This document shows positions 48,861 through 58,817 of a stretch of DNA of 64,000 bases, one piece after another. How positions within the stretch are numbered: position 1 is the stretch's first letter; each line of letters opens with the position of its first letter. A program made the translations under genes and the position numbers. Origin of the DNA: JBELHR01 sp049606855 (lineage in GTDB: Bacteria > Bacteroidota > Bacteroidia > Flavobacteriales > Flavobacteriaceae); NCBI GenBank assembly GCA_049606855.1, contig JBMYVY010000006.1, positions 1 through 64,000 on the forward strand, in the 5' to 3' direction. The notes beneath the pieces are model-generated. The model did not search any database and was not told the DNA's origin. It worked only from the letters and a program-made list of their open reading frames with translations.

Positions 48861-50122
48861 GGATTCAAATCAAAATCATTGGATCTCTTTTTCTCCCTAT
48901 TCAAATACCTCTTTCTTGCTTTAGCCCACACCTTTTTGTTAATATTTACAGGTTTTCCATTCATTAAATCTCGATCTATCTGCTCAACCTCCCTTTTCAA
49001 TAAATCATCACCAAATTGTTTGGAAAACTGGTTCATCGTTGGGGGATGAATCCCAACAAAATCAATCCAATAGTAAAGTTCTTTTACGCTTCTCTTTTTT
49101 ATTTTAGAAAAATAATAGGCTTCAGTTCCCAAATAAGCGGATCTTTTCCTTTTAATATATTTGATCAATTCTAGGCCACTAAATAGTAATAACAAAAATG
49201 CACCGAAATAATAAGCCCATATTTTGAATTTCTCAAAACCTTTTTCTTCCTCTAACTGTTCACTTTCTTGTTGGGCATTTAACTGCGACTTTATTGTAGG
49301 TAGTATGGCTAAATCAGGATTTGGCTGCACTTGAATTTTTTTAGACTTCAAGGTTCTTTTATAGAGCTGTTTTCTTTGGGGATTCCACCAAGTAATGACT
49401 TGTTCTGGGATAATTACCTCACCTGCCTGTTCAAAAAGATAACGCATCCCATCGGTTCGGGTTGCCGAAATAGCAGTTTTGGTTTTGGAGTTTACCTCTT
49501 CGCTCCTCATCGGGTACATGCTGACGCTCGATATGGAGTCGAAAATTGTAGGTAAAATAAACTCTCCCAATGTTCCATAAACTTCTTTTTTAATTCTTCG
49601 CTCCAAAACATCACCAACCTTCACATCTTTTATACTGCCTGACCAGTTGTCGGATACTCTAACTTGATCTGCAACTAACCATTCGCTTTCCGAAAAACCA
49701 TTGGGAATCGATTTGACTTGAACGATTTTCTGTGGAGTTGTTATATAGCCCCTTACACCCTTATAATCGCCCTCATTTGGAGATTCAACTTGCACCTTTA
49801 AAGAAGGGATCACCAATGATTCATCTTCATAGGGAAATACATTATAGATCAATTGAACTCCTGCATAAGATTTACCATTAATATTTTCACTATTTGCGAT
49901 GGATCTAAAAAAGACGGTATAAGCTCCATCAATTTTGAGATTTCCTAAATCAACTCCTTCAGTAAACCAAGTAGAGGTGTAGAGATAGATACTCACTTCA
50001 ACAGGCTCCCCTATGAATACTGCATTTTTATCCACCCTAACCTTGCTAACAAAATGTTGTTGAGCAAAAGTGCTTGAAGTAAACAAAAGCATCAAAATAA
50101 AAAGCCTCATCATTTTCACCAT
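48857..50122 (-). CDS. BatD-like protein
   Basis: 421 residues: signal peptide (MMRLFILMLLFTSSTFAQ; start may also be the downstream Met), beta-sandwich repeats in the periplasm (VDKNAVFIGEPVEVSIYLY), one membrane helix near residues 304-322 (WAYYFGAFLLLLFSGLELI) and a cytoplasmic C-terminus with basic residues. This matches the BatD class of the Bacteroides aerotolerance operon. The start overlaps the BatB/C gene by 7 bases. The operon order moxR, DUF58, DUF4381-like, BatA, BatB/C, BatD is complete. Exact function is not known. Confidence 0.82.
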   Translation of the reverse strand: MVKMMRLFILMLLFTSSTFAQQHFVSKVRVDKNAVFIGEPVEVSIYLYTSTWFTEGVDLGNLKIDGAYTVFFRSIANSENINGKSYAGVQLIYNVFPYEDESLVIPSLKVQVESPNEGDYKGVRGYITTPQKIVQVKSIPNGFSESEWLVADQVRVSDNWSGSIKDVKVGDVLERRIKKEVYGTLGEFILPTIFDSISSVSMYPMRSEEVNSKTKTAISATRTDGMRYLFEQAGEVIIPEQVITWWNPQRKQLYKRTLKSKKIQVQPNPDLAILPTIKSQLNAQQESEQLEEEKGFEKFKIWAYYFGAFLLLLFSGLELIKYIKRKRSAYLGTEAYYFSKIKKRSVKELYYWIDFVGIHPPTMNQFSKQFGDDLLKREVEQIDRDLMNGKPVNINKKVWAKARKRYLNREKKRSNDFDLNP

Positions 50123-51777
50123 TTTTTATCCGTCTTTTTAGGTTTGAGCTTTTCTTTTTTAGCTTGATACTTAAATTTCTTCTTCAAAAACAAACTGGGG
50201 TCATCGTCTACCGCCTGCATAAGAATTTTTGGACCAACATTTGGTTTGGAAGTTTGGAGTTCATCGGGAACTTCATCTAATTCTTTCCCGCGCCTCATCT
50301 CCGTATTCACCGTTTCTTCTAGACGATTAGTTTGCATTTGTTTTTCTGTTGCTTCCTGACCTCCGCCACCCAAATCTTCACTGGATTTATTCTCCATTCC
50401 CTGTGTTAATTTTTCTTTAGATTGCTTTTGAGCTTCTTGAGCCTCCTGTTTTGAGACTTGAACATTACCCCCACGATTTTGTTCCAGTTGGTTTTGATTC
50501 TCGATAGCTTCACTCATAGTAGGGTCAATTTCACTTGCCCGACCAAAGGCTAGTTGAGCGGCAACTAAATCTCCATTTTTAAAATACGCAAGACCTAAAT
50601 TATAAGACCCCATTGCGGTGGTATCTTGAGAAAATGCTTGGATTGCCTGATCATATTTCCCAGCTTTAAAATAGGCCACACCCTTATGAAGTTCATTTTC
50701 AAAAACGGTTGCCGCTTTTAAATACTCCTTATTATCATAAAGTTTTTGGCCCTGATAATCCTTGGTGTACCACAGATTTGAATTGTCGCAAGAAGATAGC
50801 GTTATGATAATTAATAGCCCATACATAACCATTCCTTTTCTAAACCAAAAAAGAACAAAAACCAATAATGGAAGAATAAAAAGTAGCCCCTTATCTTTCC
50901 ATTGGTCCTCGAGCTCTTCATCTTTATCCTGAAACTCGACTTGGTTTGATATTTTCTTTGCCAATTGCTTGACATCAGAATCATCTAGGGTCAACACTCG
51001 GGTTTGCACTCCATCCACAGCTGAAAATCGAGCGATCATTAGGGTATCTAATTGACTGTGAATATTTTTACTGACCCCTGGCACCTTACCTCCAAAAGAA
51101 GTTCCAACGGGAATGATTTCAACAGATTTATTTCCCTGTTGAATATAATTTTGTATCCATGTAAAATTGTCAACATTCAAATCATCGGTGATCCATACCA
51201 ATACCCCTGGTGCATCTGTGACAGACATGATAGCGTCTGAAAGCGTCAAAGCGTTGGAAACATCTGTCCCGGGATAAGGCAGGGTTTGTGGGCTCAATCC
51301 CTCTAAATGAGATTTAATAATCTCATAATCCTTAGTAAGGGGTACGATTTGATGAGCAGTTCCGGAATATCCAACCAAGGCTACTCTAGCCCTCGGATTC
51401 GCTTTTAAAAAATCAATAATTTTGAACTTTGCTCGTTCTAGACGATTGGGCTGAAGATCAGTGGTCATCATGCTTTGTGAAAGATCTAATGCAATTACAA
51501 CAGGAGTTTCAAGTAATTTTCCAGGAACTTGCACCTTTTCCCAAGTCGGTCCAGCAAGACCAATAATACCAGAGCATAAAAATAGAGTGAGTGCAATTTG
51601 CATTCTTATTTTTAAGGACTCATTTCCCTCTTTAATCATAAAGGGTCTTAAGTGAGGTGAAATTATGTTTTTCCACTTCACCTCGCGATTAATACTAAAT
51701 ATACCTACGGTAAAACTTGTCAAAGCTGGGAGCAATAACCACAAAAATTCCGGTCTCAAAAAATGAAATTCATTCAT
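50116..51777 (-). CDS. BatB-BatC fusion: VWA domain plus TPR lipoprotein-like region
   Basis: 553 residues. N-terminal membrane helices, then a VWA domain with MIDAS motif VVIALDLSQSMMTTD (about 92-106) and a closing membrane helix (LLFILPLLVFVLFWF). Immediately after comes YGLLIIITLSSCDNSN, a perfect lipoprotein signal of a BatC-type protein now inside the chain, and then TPR repeats (about 355-440) and a Lys-rich C-terminus. So this is a fused batB and batC, with the old lipobox (LSSC) left at the joint. It overlaps BatA by 4 bases. Confidence 0.88.
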   Translation of the reverse strand: MNEFHFLRPEFLWLLLPALTSFTVGIFSINREVKWKNIISPHLRPFMIKEGNESLKIRMQIALTLFLCSGIIGLAGPTWEKVQVPGKLLETPVVIALDLSQSMMTTDLQPNRLERAKFKIIDFLKANPRARVALVGYSGTAHQIVPLTKDYEIIKSHLEGLSPQTLPYPGTDVSNALTLSDAIMSVTDAPGVLVWITDDLNVDNFTWIQNYIQQGNKSVEIIPVGTSFGGKVPGVSKNIHSQLDTLMIARFSAVDGVQTRVLTLDDSDVKQLAKKISNQVEFQDKDEELEDQWKDKGLLFILPLLVFVLFWFRKGMVMYGLLIIITLSSCDNSNLWYTKDYQGQKLYDNKEYLKAATVFENELHKGVAYFKAGKYDQAIQAFSQDTTAMGSYNLGLAYFKNGDLVAAQLAFGRASEIDPTMSEAIENQNQLEQNRGGNVQVSKQEAQEAQKQSKEKLTQGMENKSSEDLGGGGQEATEKQMQTNRLEETVNTEMRRGKELDEVPDELQTSKPNVGPKILMQAVDDDPSLFLKKKFKYQAKKEKLKPKKTDKKW

Positions 51778-52772
51778 GATTTATACTTCTTTTTGTTGTT
51801 CAATGAGTTTAAACCTAAAATCAATGAGATCACTAGGGCTAAGAGTATGGCTAATGAAGCTGGATAAAAATAAAGCTGAGTTTTGGGTTTGTATTTAGCT
51901 TCTTTGTATTCTATTGGCTCTAGGGTATTCAATGCTGTTGTAACTTGTTCCAAAACATCGGTATCCGATGCATTAAAGTAACTCGCTTTAGTCAATCGAG
52001 CTATTTCCCTTAAGGTATTTTCATCTAAATCAGAATCCCGAGCATTGGGATCCCCAATTCCAATGGTGTATACCTTAATTGAATCCTTAGCGAGCAGATC
52101 TGCTGCATCTAAAGGAAGTATGTCGGTTCCTGAGTCTACCCCATCAGTAAAGAGCAATGCCACCTTGGTTTTTAAAGTATCTCTATCAAATAACTCCTTT
52201 CCTTTAATCATGGCTTTGCCGATATTCGTCATTTGTCCAGCCATACCAACATCTGCTTCATCCATCAGTTCACCCACGACTTTCAAATCCGATGAAAATG
52301 GAACTTGTATGTAGGCATTAGAAGCAAAGAATATCACTCCCATGCGATCTCCTTCTCTTTTTTCAATAAAATCATTCATGACCCCTTTCACTGCATCCCA
52401 TCGCCTGACTCGCTGTCCATCCATATACCAATCTCTTTGAGCCATAGAAAATGATAAATCGGCCAAAATCAAAAAATTTCTGGAGGTCTTTACTTCCATT
52501 TCAGGCTTTCCAATTAGAACCGGAGAAGCTCCAGCACATAGAAGCAAAAGCCAAACCATGTAAAAACTGAGCCAAGTTAACTTTCTACGACGTTTTACCA
52601 AGGCTTTTTTCCTCGCTTTCTGACCTGAAATACGCTCCATAGAATCCAAGTCTGGCAAATTTAAACTTGCTGAGGACTGAAAAAGCGAAGGTGTGAGCCA
52701 ATAAACCAACACGGGCAAGGGGAACAAAATGAACACCCATATATATTCAAAAAGGAAATTATTTGGTACCAT
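51774..52772 (-). CDS. BatA-like VWA domain membrane protein
   Basis: 332 residues. N-terminal membrane segments (about 8-26, 62-82), the VWA MIDAS motif FLILADLSFSMAQRDW, then GIGDPNARDSD and a C-terminal membrane helix (LAILLALVISLILGL). Part of the Bat operon; VWA proteins bind divalent metal and partner proteins. Overlaps both neighbours. Confidence 0.88.
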   Translation of the reverse strand: MVPNNFLFEYIWVFILFPLPVLVYWLTPSLFQSSASLNLPDLDSMERISGQKARKKALVKRRRKLTWLSFYMVWLLLLCAGASPVLIGKPEMEVKTSRNFLILADLSFSMAQRDWYMDGQRVRRWDAVKGVMNDFIEKREGDRMGVIFFASNAYIQVPFSSDLKVVGELMDEADVGMAGQMTNIGKAMIKGKELFDRDTLKTKVALLFTDGVDSGTDILPLDAADLLAKDSIKVYTIGIGDPNARDSDLDENTLREIARLTKASYFNASDTDVLEQVTTALNTLEPIEYKEAKYKPKTQLYFYPASLAILLALVISLILGLNSLNNKKKYKS

Positions 52773-53199
52773 GTTGTTTTATCCATTTAATCATTAAAGG
52801 CTTAACAAATTCAAGTTTCATCTCGGAGCTCCCGTAAACAGCTTGGTTGAGCTCGTGAATTTTATCTTTCCAAATTGGAACACTTAATTTATCATCCAAA
52901 AATACCCAATAAGGTGTCCCATAAAGAGCGGCCACCTGTTCTCTTCCATAAACGCGCATAGCCACTTTTTTCAAAATGACTAGACCTTGATTCAATGAAT
53001 CTGCTGTATTGAGGAGTTTAATTGCTTCCCTTCGATATTTATTTCGACGGTAATTTGATACTGCTCGATACAACACAAAAAGCATGACTAAAATTGCAGT
53101 AAAAGCCAAGAGTTTCCATCCCAGGGTATCAAAACTGTAACTCACAGGAGCGGGTTCCTGAATTTTCATATGTGCTAAATCAAAACTCTCAGTTTGCAT
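52759..53199 (-). CDS. DUF4381-like membrane protein of the Bat operon
   Basis: 146 residues with one membrane helix (about 30-48, WKLLAFTAILVMLFVLYRA) and a cytoplasmic helical domain (YRREAIKLLNTADS). The position between DUF58 and BatA matches the DUF4381 gene in these operons. Overlaps the BatA gene by 14 bases. Confidence 0.75.
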   Translation of the reverse strand: MQTESFDLAHMKIQEPAPVSYSFDTLGWKLLAFTAILVMLFVLYRAVSNYRRNKYRREAIKLLNTADSLNQGLVILKKVAMRVYGREQVAALYGTPYWVFLDDKLSVPIWKDKIHELNQAVYGSSEMKLEFVKPLMIKWIKQHGTK

Positions 53200-53204
53200 A
53201 ATAA

Positions 53205-54104
53205 TTATAGTTGATCTTCTACAGATTTTGAGGTATCAAAGTGTAATAATGGTATCCTAAATTTTTTCAATTCTTCTTGAAATCTATGTTGTTTTTCGCT
53301 GTAATCTAATTCAACTGCTTTTCTAAATTTCAAATCCCTTGCATCTAATTCTAATTGTAAGGAATTATCCCCGATAACAAATCGCTCATTGGGAAGCGTT
53401 TTTTCCATGGGATCAGTAACTTGAATCAAAACCACATCATTGTGAAGGCTTAATTGTTTGACGGCCTTGAACATCGCATTTGAATACCTATAAAAATCTG
53501 AAATAATATAAACTGAAAAATCATGTGTCACCACGTTTATAATTTTGGAAAAAGCACGATTAAATTGACTTTCAAAGTCCATTGAATTTCTGTTTATTAA
53601 TTCTTGATTGCGTTTGGAAATTTGTTCCAAGAATCTCAAGAGATTTCTACGATCGCGTTTCGGAGAAACAAGGTCGATATCTCCGCTCCCGAAAACTAAA
53701 CCACCAACACGATCCCCCTCTTTTAGCACCTTAAAAGCAATGGAGGCCGCTAGTTGAGCTGCTATTACAGACTTAGTGTAATTCTTCGATCCAAAAAACA
53801 TGGAAGCACTCTGATCCACCACAATCATGACTGGTTTCTCCTTTTCCTCACTAAATACTTTAGAATGTGTCTTCTTTGTTCTTGCGGTAACCTTCCAATC
53901 AATATTTCTAATATCATCTCCTGGGACATAATTCCGCACCTCTTCGAAGTCCATCCCTCTTCCTCTTAACTTTGAAGCATGCATTCCTCCCAAAACTCGT
54001 TTAACTTTATTCTTGGAAGATCGAAGTGAAAAACGTTTTGTAAGTCCCTCCATTTTAAGAAGGTCATTTAAATTTATACGTATTCTATCTTGATACTCTT
54101 TCAT
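53205..54104 (-). CDS. DUF58 protein (VWA-like)
   Basis: 299 residues. DUF58 signature RGRGMDFEEVRNYVPGDDIRNIDWKV (seen in order, about 47-72) and a VWA-like MIDAS motif PVMIVVDQSASMFFG. It pairs with MoxR ATPases, which act as chaperones for cofactor or metal insertion. 2 bases to MoxR and 5 bases to the next gene. Confidence 0.93.
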   Translation of the reverse strand: MKEYQDRIRINLNDLLKMEGLTKRFSLRSSKNKVKRVLGGMHASKLRGRGMDFEEVRNYVPGDDIRNIDWKVTARTKKTHSKVFSEEKEKPVMIVVDQSASMFFGSKNYTKSVIAAQLAASIAFKVLKEGDRVGGLVFGSGDIDLVSPKRDRRNLLRFLEQISKRNQELINRNSMDFESQFNRAFSKIINVVTHDFSVYIISDFYRYSNAMFKAVKQLSLHNDVVLIQVTDPMEKTLPNERFVIGDNSLQLELDARDLKFRKAVELDYSEKQHRFQEELKKFRIPLLHFDTSKSVEDQL

Positions 54105-54106
54105 GT

Positions 54107-55072
54107 TTAAGCGACTACAGCTACTTGTTTCAGTACTTCATCCAAAACCTTATCAGGATCAATTCCGTCCGCATTTGCTTCATATGAAAGCATTATTCTA
54201 TGTCTTAAACAATCGTGAAAAACAGCTCGAATATGTTCTGGACTCACATCTTTGCTTCCCTTAAACCAGGCATAGGCTCTGGCAGTTCTATCTATTGCGA
54301 TACTTCCCCTTGGGCTCGCACCAAATTCCAGCCAACTTTTTAACCGTCCCTCATATCTCTCAGGATATCTTGTAGCTGCAATTAAATCCACTATATATTT
54401 TTCCATTGACGGACTGATATGAATTTTAGAAATTTCTTTTCGAGCATCAAAAACAACGGACTGTTCAAGTTTATTTATTGGAGGCTTAGGACTACTTTCT
54501 TGTTCTTTTCTATTGAGTCTTAATATTTCTAATTCAGAGGCATCATCGGGATATGATATTTCTACATGCATAAGAAATCGATCCATCTGAGCTTCTGGAA
54601 GTGGGTAAGTTCCTTCTTGCTCTACAGGGTTTTGAGTAGCCATTACCATAAAGAGCGGTTCCATTTTATAGGTATTCCCCGCAACAGAGACCTGCCGTTC
54701 TTCCATAGCTTCCAATAACGCTGACTGAACTTTTGCAGGCGCTCTATTAATCTCATCTGCCAAAATCAAATTATTGAAAATTGGCCCTTTTTGAAAAATA
54801 AATTTCTCTTTAGAATCTGGCTCATAAATTTCTGTACCTGTAATATCTGAGGGAAGTAAATCAGGTGTGAACTGTACCCTACTTAAACCACAATCTAAAT
54901 TGGATGCCAAAGCCTTAATCGCTCTTGTTTTGGCCAATCCTGGCAATCCCTCAAGTAACATATTGCCATCTGCAAGAAGAACTAAAATAATCTTCTCTAC
55001 TAAATCATCTTGCCCTATAATCGCTTTGGCCATATTGTCTTTTAGACTTAATATAGATTTATGTACACTCAT
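54107..55072 (-). CDS. MoxR-family AAA ATPase
   Basis: 321 residues. Walker A LLEGLPGLAKTRAIKA (about 38-53), Walker B NLILADEINRAP (about 100-111), sensor ATQNPVEQEGTYPLPEAQ and the C-terminal lid. It heads the Bat operon and likely drives assembly or protection of membrane or metal-binding proteins through the VWA proteins. A terminator from the upstream gene lies before its start. Confidence 0.95.
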   Translation of the reverse strand: MSVHKSILSLKDNMAKAIIGQDDLVEKIILVLLADGNMLLEGLPGLAKTRAIKALASNLDCGLSRVQFTPDLLPSDITGTEIYEPDSKEKFIFQKGPIFNNLILADEINRAPAKVQSALLEAMEERQVSVAGNTYKMEPLFMVMATQNPVEQEGTYPLPEAQMDRFLMHVEISYPDDASELEILRLNRKEQESSPKPPINKLEQSVVFDARKEISKIHISPSMEKYIVDLIAATRYPERYEGRLKSWLEFGASPRGSIAIDRTARAYAWFKGSKDVSPEHIRAVFHDCLRHRIMLSYEANADGIDPDKVLDEVLKQVAVVA

Positions 55073-55104
55073 GTTTTTCCGATATTTATTTCAATAAATT
55101 TACA

Positions 55105-55138
55105 TAAAAAAAGCCCCTGCAATGCAGGGGCTTAATTG
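55105..55138 (-). terminator. Terminator of the DUF4136-like gene
   Basis: Near-perfect palindrome AAGCCCCTGCA and TGCAGGGGCTT (55111-55121 and 55123-55133) with an A-tract before it, which is a T-tract on the minus strand. It closes the gene at 55155-55799 and separates it from the Bat operon. Confidence 0.82.
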
Positions 55139-55154
55139 AATTTTTATTTAGGGT

Positions 55155-55799
55155 TTATTTTCTCATTAATTCATAGGTTACCTTTTTAGCCAAATCAGCT
55201 GCCGTTTTTGATAGCGAAGTTGGATCATCGATATCCGTAGTAACCACAGCAATTAGCGATTTTCCTTCAGGCTTGGAAATATCATAAACTACCGTTTCAA
55301 CAATATATTTTTTTGCCATTGTAGTAGTTGTTGTACTGTATCCATAATTATATAAAGAACCGTAATAGGTACCAAAACCACGATAGAAACCAGCACCGTA
55401 ATACCCTGGGTATCCTGGATAACCGTAACCGTTATAATCAGAGGTAGATTTCATGTAGTTTTCCTTATCCTTTAAAACAACCATAACCACAAGCTTATAA
55501 CCTTGATCTAAAATAGCCTGTCTTACGATTTCTACTTTTTTAGGATCTAATTTTTTATTTGGATCCACAGCAGGTAATTTAGTATAACTTCCTACAGCTT
55601 CAAATCCGGCTTCATTTAAACTTGAAACCATGTCTTTTTCTATTCTAGTTCTTACAACATTGTCTGCTGTTCTTGCTATAACCGCCATTTTTTCACCTTT
55701 AAGGCTATTCATATCTGTGTTTTTCCATGAATCTGCTACGGTAACTGCCGAACATGAACCTAATAAAACTACCGAAAGAATTAATAAAATTTTCTTCAT
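55155..55799 (-). CDS. Exported DUF4136-like lipoprotein
   Basis: 214 residues. Lipobox GSCS after a hydrophobic signal (LILSVVLLGSC), so probably an outer-membrane lipoprotein. The body has the LKGEKMAVIARTADNVVRTRIEKDM pattern of the GNA1162/DUF4136 type and a glycine/tyrosine-rich loop (GYGYPGYPGYYGAGFYRG) that may be surface exposed. No catalytic motif is seen. It is alone on its strand with its own terminator; a large TonB-dependent receptor is divergent from it. Confidence 0.65.
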   Translation of the reverse strand: MKKILLILSVVLLGSCSAVTVADSWKNTDMNSLKGEKMAVIARTADNVVRTRIEKDMVSSLNEAGFEAVGSYTKLPAVDPNKKLDPKKVEIVRQAILDQGYKLVVMVVLKDKENYMKSTSDYNGYGYPGYPGYYGAGFYRGFGTYYGSLYNYGYSTTTTTMAKKYIVETVVYDISKPEGKSLIAVVTTDIDDPTSLSKTAADLAKKVTYELMRK

Positions 55800-55990
55800 T
55801 AAAGTATTGATTATCTATTTTTCAGGAAAAATACAACTATTCTACGGATTATCCATATTCCTGCAAATATTGAAGGTTAAGAAATCATCAATTAAAAATG
55901 TTGATAAAAAACTAAATTTTAACACTATTAAGAAAAATTAACAGAATTATTTTTTAGACATTTGCACAACGTAAATCTATATTTTATATT

Positions 55991-58723
55991 ATGAAAATCT
56001 TTAAAACGTTAGCAGTTTCTTTGATACTGTTAATGAGCGGAGTAACTTACGCTCAAACAACCATTACAGGTACTGTAGTTGACGAAACCAACTCTCCTTT
56101 ACCTGGTGCTAGTGTCGTTATTGACGGTACAAACACAGGAACTTCAACCGATTTTAACGGGAAATTCACAATAACAAGTTCTTCAGAATCTGGAGTTGTT
56201 ACGGTTTCTTTTATTGGTTACAAGGACACAAAAGCTGAATTCAATGGACCAGGAAACATGGGAACTGTTGGATTAGAGCCATCAGCAGATTTACTTGATG
56301 AAATTTTCATCACTGGGACTGTTGATATCGCTCAAGACAGAAAAACACCAATTGCTGTATCTACAATTAAGGCTGCAGACATTCAAGAAATGATTGGTAC
56401 GAAAGAATTTCCTGAATTGCTTGCAAAAACTCCATCTGTTTACGCAACTAAGCAAGGGGGTGGATTTGGTGATTCTAGAATTAATGTACGTGGATTCGAT
56501 CAATCAAACACTGCTGTAATGATTAATGGTATGCCCGTTAATGACATGGAAAATGGTTGGGTTTATTGGTCAAACTGGGCTGGTTTAACTGATATCACTT
56601 CAGCAATGCAGGTTCAAAGAGGACTTGGTGCCTCAAAATTAGCTATTGCTTCTGTTGGTGGTACAATTAACGTGGTAACGAATTCTTCGGAAAAAGCTGA
56701 AGGAGGTTCAGTTGCAGCAACTTTAGGGAATGATCAGTACATGAAATATGTTGCATCTTATAACACTGGACTTATGGAAAGTGGATTCTCTGCTTCAGTA
56801 CTTATGAGTTACTTCCAAGGAGATGGTTATGTTGATGGGACAAAAGGTCAAGGATCTAACTACTTCATTGGATTAGGTCAGAGAACTAAAAACGAAAAAC
56901 ACAATTTCCAGTTTATCTTTACAGGAGCACCACAGTGGCACCACCAAAGATCATATGCTCCAAGTATTAATGACTATATTCGTTACAATCCTGAAAACAA
57001 TGGAGAGCCAGACATCCGTTACAACTCTGATTGGGGATATTTAAATGGAGAAGAATATGCTTTTAGAAGAAACTTCTATCACAAGCCGGTTATGTCTTTG
57101 AACTGGGAATATCAAATCTCTGACATGTCTCGTTTATCTACTGTGATTTACGGATCCTGGGGACGTGGTGGTGGAACCGGGGAAATCGGTCGAATCAACG
57201 GAAAACGTCAATACCAATTGAAAGATGCAAATGGATTAATCCCTGTGGATGATATCTTTGCGTGGAACTCTGGACAATCAGTCCCTTCATTAGGTGCAGA
57301 CCGAACTCAATTTAACGGTGCTTTTTATAATACTGGAAACAATGGTCAACCAGGATCACAAGGTGGTGGTGGTAGAAACGGGTCAGATAACGGTATCTCA
57401 AGAAGAGCTTCGATGAATTCTCACAACTGGTATGGAACAATTATTAACTTCAATAAAGAAGTTGGTGAGTATTGGAATTACGATGTTGGACTTGATTTAA
57501 GAACTTACCGTGGGATTCATTACCGTGTTGTAAATGATGTTTTAGGTGCTGATGGATATATTGACTATGACAACGTTAATGAACCTGCTTCAGGAAATTT
57601 AATTACTTCAAGTGAGTATGTGGATGCAACAGCTTCTTGGAATCCATTCCAAAACATTAAAGATCAAGAAAAAATTGACTATTACAATGATGGAATTGTA
57701 AACTGGCAAGGTTTCTTCGGGCAATTAGAATATTCTAAAGACAAGATTTCTTGGTTCATGCAAGGATCTGTTTCTAATCAAGGTTTCCAGAGAATCGATT
57801 ATTTCAACGAAACTCCAGATAACCAGAAGACGGATATGAAAAATATGCTTGGTGGAAACGTTAAGACAGGTCTTAACTTTAGAATTAACGAAAATCACAA
57901 TGTTTTTGCTAATACTGGTTATTATTCAAAGCAGCCATTGTTTGACGCCGTATATATTAACTATGGAAACACATTGAATCCATTACTAACTAATGAGCAA
58001 ATCTTCGGATTGGAATTAGGATATGGATACCGTTCGGAAGCTTTCACAGCAAACTTGAACTTATACAGAACTTCTTGGTCTGATCGATTCGAATCAACAG
58101 GATGGTCTGATGATGCAGGAAATAACGGTACGGCGAATTACCAAGGAATTACAGAGATTCACCAAGGTATTGAAATCGACTTCCTTTACAAGCCGACATC
58201 GAGATTTAGCTTCAACGGTATGATGTCTATTGGAGACTGGTACTATGATAGCGATGTTACTGCTACCGTATTTGATAATGATCAAAATATTATTGCTGAA
58301 GGAGAGACCTTATATCTTGAAGGTGTAAAAGTTGGAGATGCAGCACAATTCACTACTTATTTAGGTGCTAGTTATAAGTTTTTTGACAAGTTAAATGTAG
58401 GTGCAAATTGGGGTTACTATGCAAATCTTTATGCAGATTTCGGTCCTCAAGATTTTGACACTCCAGATGCTCAGGTAATCGAATTACCAGCTTATAACTT
58501 ATTTGATTTAAGAGCTTCTTATAACTTTGACTTAGGAAAAGGACAAAGCATAAGAGTTTCAGGTACTGTAAACAACGTATTTGATACTGTTTACATGTCT
58601 GAAGCAGACACAAACTATGCTGTAAGAGATGGTGATGATACTTTTATGGGTATTTCAACTGGAAACAGAGTATTCTTTGGATGGGGACGTTCATGGAACA
58701 CTTCAATCAAGTATAGCTTCTAA
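55991..58723 (+). CDS. TonB-dependent receptor with carboxypeptidase-like regulatory domain
   Basis: 910 residues. Signal peptide (about 1-21, ending in TYAQ), an N-terminal CarboxypepD_reg domain (TITGTVVDETNSPLPGASVVI, FNGKFTI), a plug domain with INVRGFDQSNTAVMINGMPVNDMENG, and a long beta-barrel ending in KYSF, the C-terminal aromatic strand. Such SusC-like receptors import large solutes through the outer membrane; the cargo is unknown because no SusD partner is next to it. A terminator follows at 58748. Confidence 0.95.
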   Translation: MKIFKTLAVSLILLMSGVTYAQTTITGTVVDETNSPLPGASVVIDGTNTGTSTDFNGKFTITSSSESGVVTVSFIGYKDTKAEFNGPGNMGTVGLEPSADLLDEIFITGTVDIAQDRKTPIAVSTIKAADIQEMIGTKEFPELLAKTPSVYATKQGGGFGDSRINVRGFDQSNTAVMINGMPVNDMENGWVYWSNWAGLTDITSAMQVQRGLGASKLAIASVGGTINVVTNSSEKAEGGSVAATLGNDQYMKYVASYNTGLMESGFSASVLMSYFQGDGYVDGTKGQGSNYFIGLGQRTKNEKHNFQFIFTGAPQWHHQRSYAPSINDYIRYNPENNGEPDIRYNSDWGYLNGEEYAFRRNFYHKPVMSLNWEYQISDMSRLSTVIYGSWGRGGGTGEIGRINGKRQYQLKDANGLIPVDDIFAWNSGQSVPSLGADRTQFNGAFYNTGNNGQPGSQGGGGRNGSDNGISRRASMNSHNWYGTIINFNKEVGEYWNYDVGLDLRTYRGIHYRVVNDVLGADGYIDYDNVNEPASGNLITSSEYVDATASWNPFQNIKDQEKIDYYNDGIVNWQGFFGQLEYSKDKISWFMQGSVSNQGFQRIDYFNETPDNQKTDMKNMLGGNVKTGLNFRINENHNVFANTGYYSKQPLFDAVYINYGNTLNPLLTNEQIFGLELGYGYRSEAFTANLNLYRTSWSDRFESTGWSDDAGNNGTANYQGITEIHQGIEIDFLYKPTSRFSFNGMMSIGDWYYDSDVTATVFDNDQNIIAEGETLYLEGVKVGDAAQFTTYLGASYKFFDKLNVGANWGYYANLYADFGPQDFDTPDAQVIELPAYNLFDLRASYNFDLGKGQSIRVSGTVNNVFDTVYMSEADTNYAVRDGDDTFMGISTGNRVFFGWGRSWNTSIKYSF

Positions 58724-58745
58724 TCAAAAGCATTTGAGAATATAT

Positions 58746-58774
58746 TAAACCTCCCTTCGGGGAGGTTTTTTTAT
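58746..58774 (+). terminator. Terminator of the TonB-dependent receptor gene
   Basis: AACCTCCC (58748-58755), loop TTCG, GGGAGGTT (58760-58767), then a T-tract. Perfect 8-base stem. Confidence 0.85.
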
Positions 58775-58788
58775 ACCTTTATTTTCAG

Positions 58789-58796
58789 TAGATTTG
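58789..58796 (+). promoter_or_regulatory. Promoter -7 box of the lipid-gene cluster
   Basis: TAGATTTG (58789-58796) fits TAnnTTTG, 22 bases before the ATG at 58818. Confidence 0.45.
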
Positions 58797-58817
58797 CTCA
58801 GACTAAAACTAACTATT

